Shown in pieces: positions 5,651 to 6,108 of a DNA stretch of 6,108 bases (its first letter is position 1; each line of letters opens with the position of its first letter). Made by a program: the position numbers and the translations under genes. Location: NCBI GenBank assembly GCA_003131665.1, contig PKWA01000073.1, forward strand, positions 1 to 6,108. The letters are read 5' to 3'. Below the pieces are notes generated by a model that did no database searches, was not told where the DNA came from, and was given only the letters and a program-made list of their open reading frames with translations. The DNA comes from Acidimicrobiaceae bacterium (lineage in GTDB: Bacteria; Actinomycetota; Acidimicrobiia; Acidimicrobiales; RAAP-2).

Positions 5651-6108
5651 ATGGAGCCCGTTAACGACCCACGTCTGTACTCTCACCGCTACGAGGTCAC
5701 TCATTTAATCGCGCGTGGGGGCATGGCCATGGTGTATCGGGCCCAAGACACGCTCTTGAACCGTGCTGTGGCGCTCAAGATTCTCTACCCCGAACTCAGC
5801 GCGGACCCTTCGTTTGTGGAGCGATTCCGCCGTGAGGCTCAAGCGGCCGCGAATCTCTCGCACCCCAATATCGTGCCGGTCTTCGACTGGGGCGAGTCGG
5901 AGCGGACGTACTTCATCGTGATGGAATACGTCGACGGGCAGGCCCTGTCGACGATCATCCGCGGGCAGGCGCCGCTCCCCCCGATGCGGGCCGCCGCCAT
6001 CGCCGCCGATATCGCCAAGGCGCTCAGCTACGCCCATCGCCACGGTGTCGTCCACCGCGACGTCAAGCCGGGAAACGTCCTGTTGACGCGCGACGGCCAG
6101 GTGAAGGT
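5651..6108 (+). CDS. pknB: Ser/Thr protein kinase, PknB-like, 3' end cut by window
   Basis: Partial: 152 codons plus two bases, open to the window end. The N-lobe and start of the C-lobe of a Hanks-type kinase are clear. The Gly-rich loop is IARGGMAMVY (20-29), the ATP-anchoring lysine is K43 in VALKIL, the helix-C glutamate is E62 in RREAQAAANLSHPNIVPVFD, and the hinge is VMEYVDG (90-96). The catalytic loop is HRDVKPGN (135-142, with D137 and N142). The DFG motif and any transmembrane or PASTA domains lie beyond the window. PknB-type is the best call because it follows pbpA in the fhaA/fhaB/pstP cluster and resembles actinobacterial PASTA kinases; PknA-type cannot be excluded without the C-terminus. 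It would be the writer for the pThr marks read by the FHA proteins and erased by PstP. ATG 5651 gives the usual short leader before RYEV. Confidence 0.93.
   Translation, partial: MEPVNDPRLYSHRYEVTHLIARGGMAMVYRAQDTLLNRAVALKILYPELSADPSFVERFRREAQAAANLSHPNIVPVFDWGESERTYFIVMEYVDGQALSTIIRGQAPLPPMRAAAIAADIAKALSYAHRHGVVHRDVKPGNVLLTRDGQVK

Noticed and set aside
5705..6055. Minus-strand ORF of 116 residues near the right end
   Set aside because: It lies opposite the kinase gene, whose plus-strand frame contains all expected Hanks motifs, so it is a shadow.
1..6108. CRISPR array, insertion sequence or riboswitch
   Set aside because: There are no regularly spaced repeats, no transposase frame or terminal inverted repeats, and no intergenic gap with a recognisable riboswitch-like fold.

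Overview
The window looks like a high-GC actinobacterial chromosome. The evidence is the gene set, the G/C-rich third codon positions, the frequent GTG/TTG starts and the actinobacterial form of the tRNA-Leu. A deep-branching lineage such as Acidimicrobiia is possible from the compact FhaA and the gene order, but that placement is inference.

Layout. (1) About 63-1316, plus strand: an ATPase of the AAA/DUF4143 type with a nuclease-like C-terminus. Its codon use is more A/T-tolerant than the rest of the window, so it looks like an accessory gene. (2) 1317-1640: mostly without a recognisable gene. It holds a small hairpin (1354-1368), a candidate 45-residue minus-strand gene (1356-1493) that I cannot name, and a 9-bp tandem duplication (1561-1578). 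(3) 1641-1724, minus strand: tRNA-Leu(CAG). (4) 1725-1811: a short divergent spacer that must hold the tRNA promoter and probably the operon promoter. (5) 1812-6108, plus strand: a tightly packed operon fhaA - fhaB - pstP - pbpA, then a PknB-like Ser/Thr kinase cut by the window end.

How the genes work together. In well-studied Actinobacteria this cluster couples Ser/Thr phosphorylation to cell-wall growth and division. The kinase phosphorylates envelope and division proteins, PstP reverses this, the FHA proteins FhaA and FhaB bind the phosphothreonine marks, and PbpA is a peptidoglycan transpeptidase. Here the cluster is reduced. The SEDS glycosyltransferase gene rodA, normally between pstP and pbpA, is missing, and there is no pknA between pbpA and the kinase. 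FhaA is also much shorter than the mycobacterial protein.

The two upstream junctions (fhaA/fhaB and fhaB/pstP) use the same four-base TTGA overlap, with a TTG start inside the previous stop, which suggests translational coupling. I see no wholly new system. The points most worth checking are the missing rodA/pknA, the repeated TTGA junctions, the Thr-rich tail of PstP, the small minus-strand ORF, and the possible leaderless starts.
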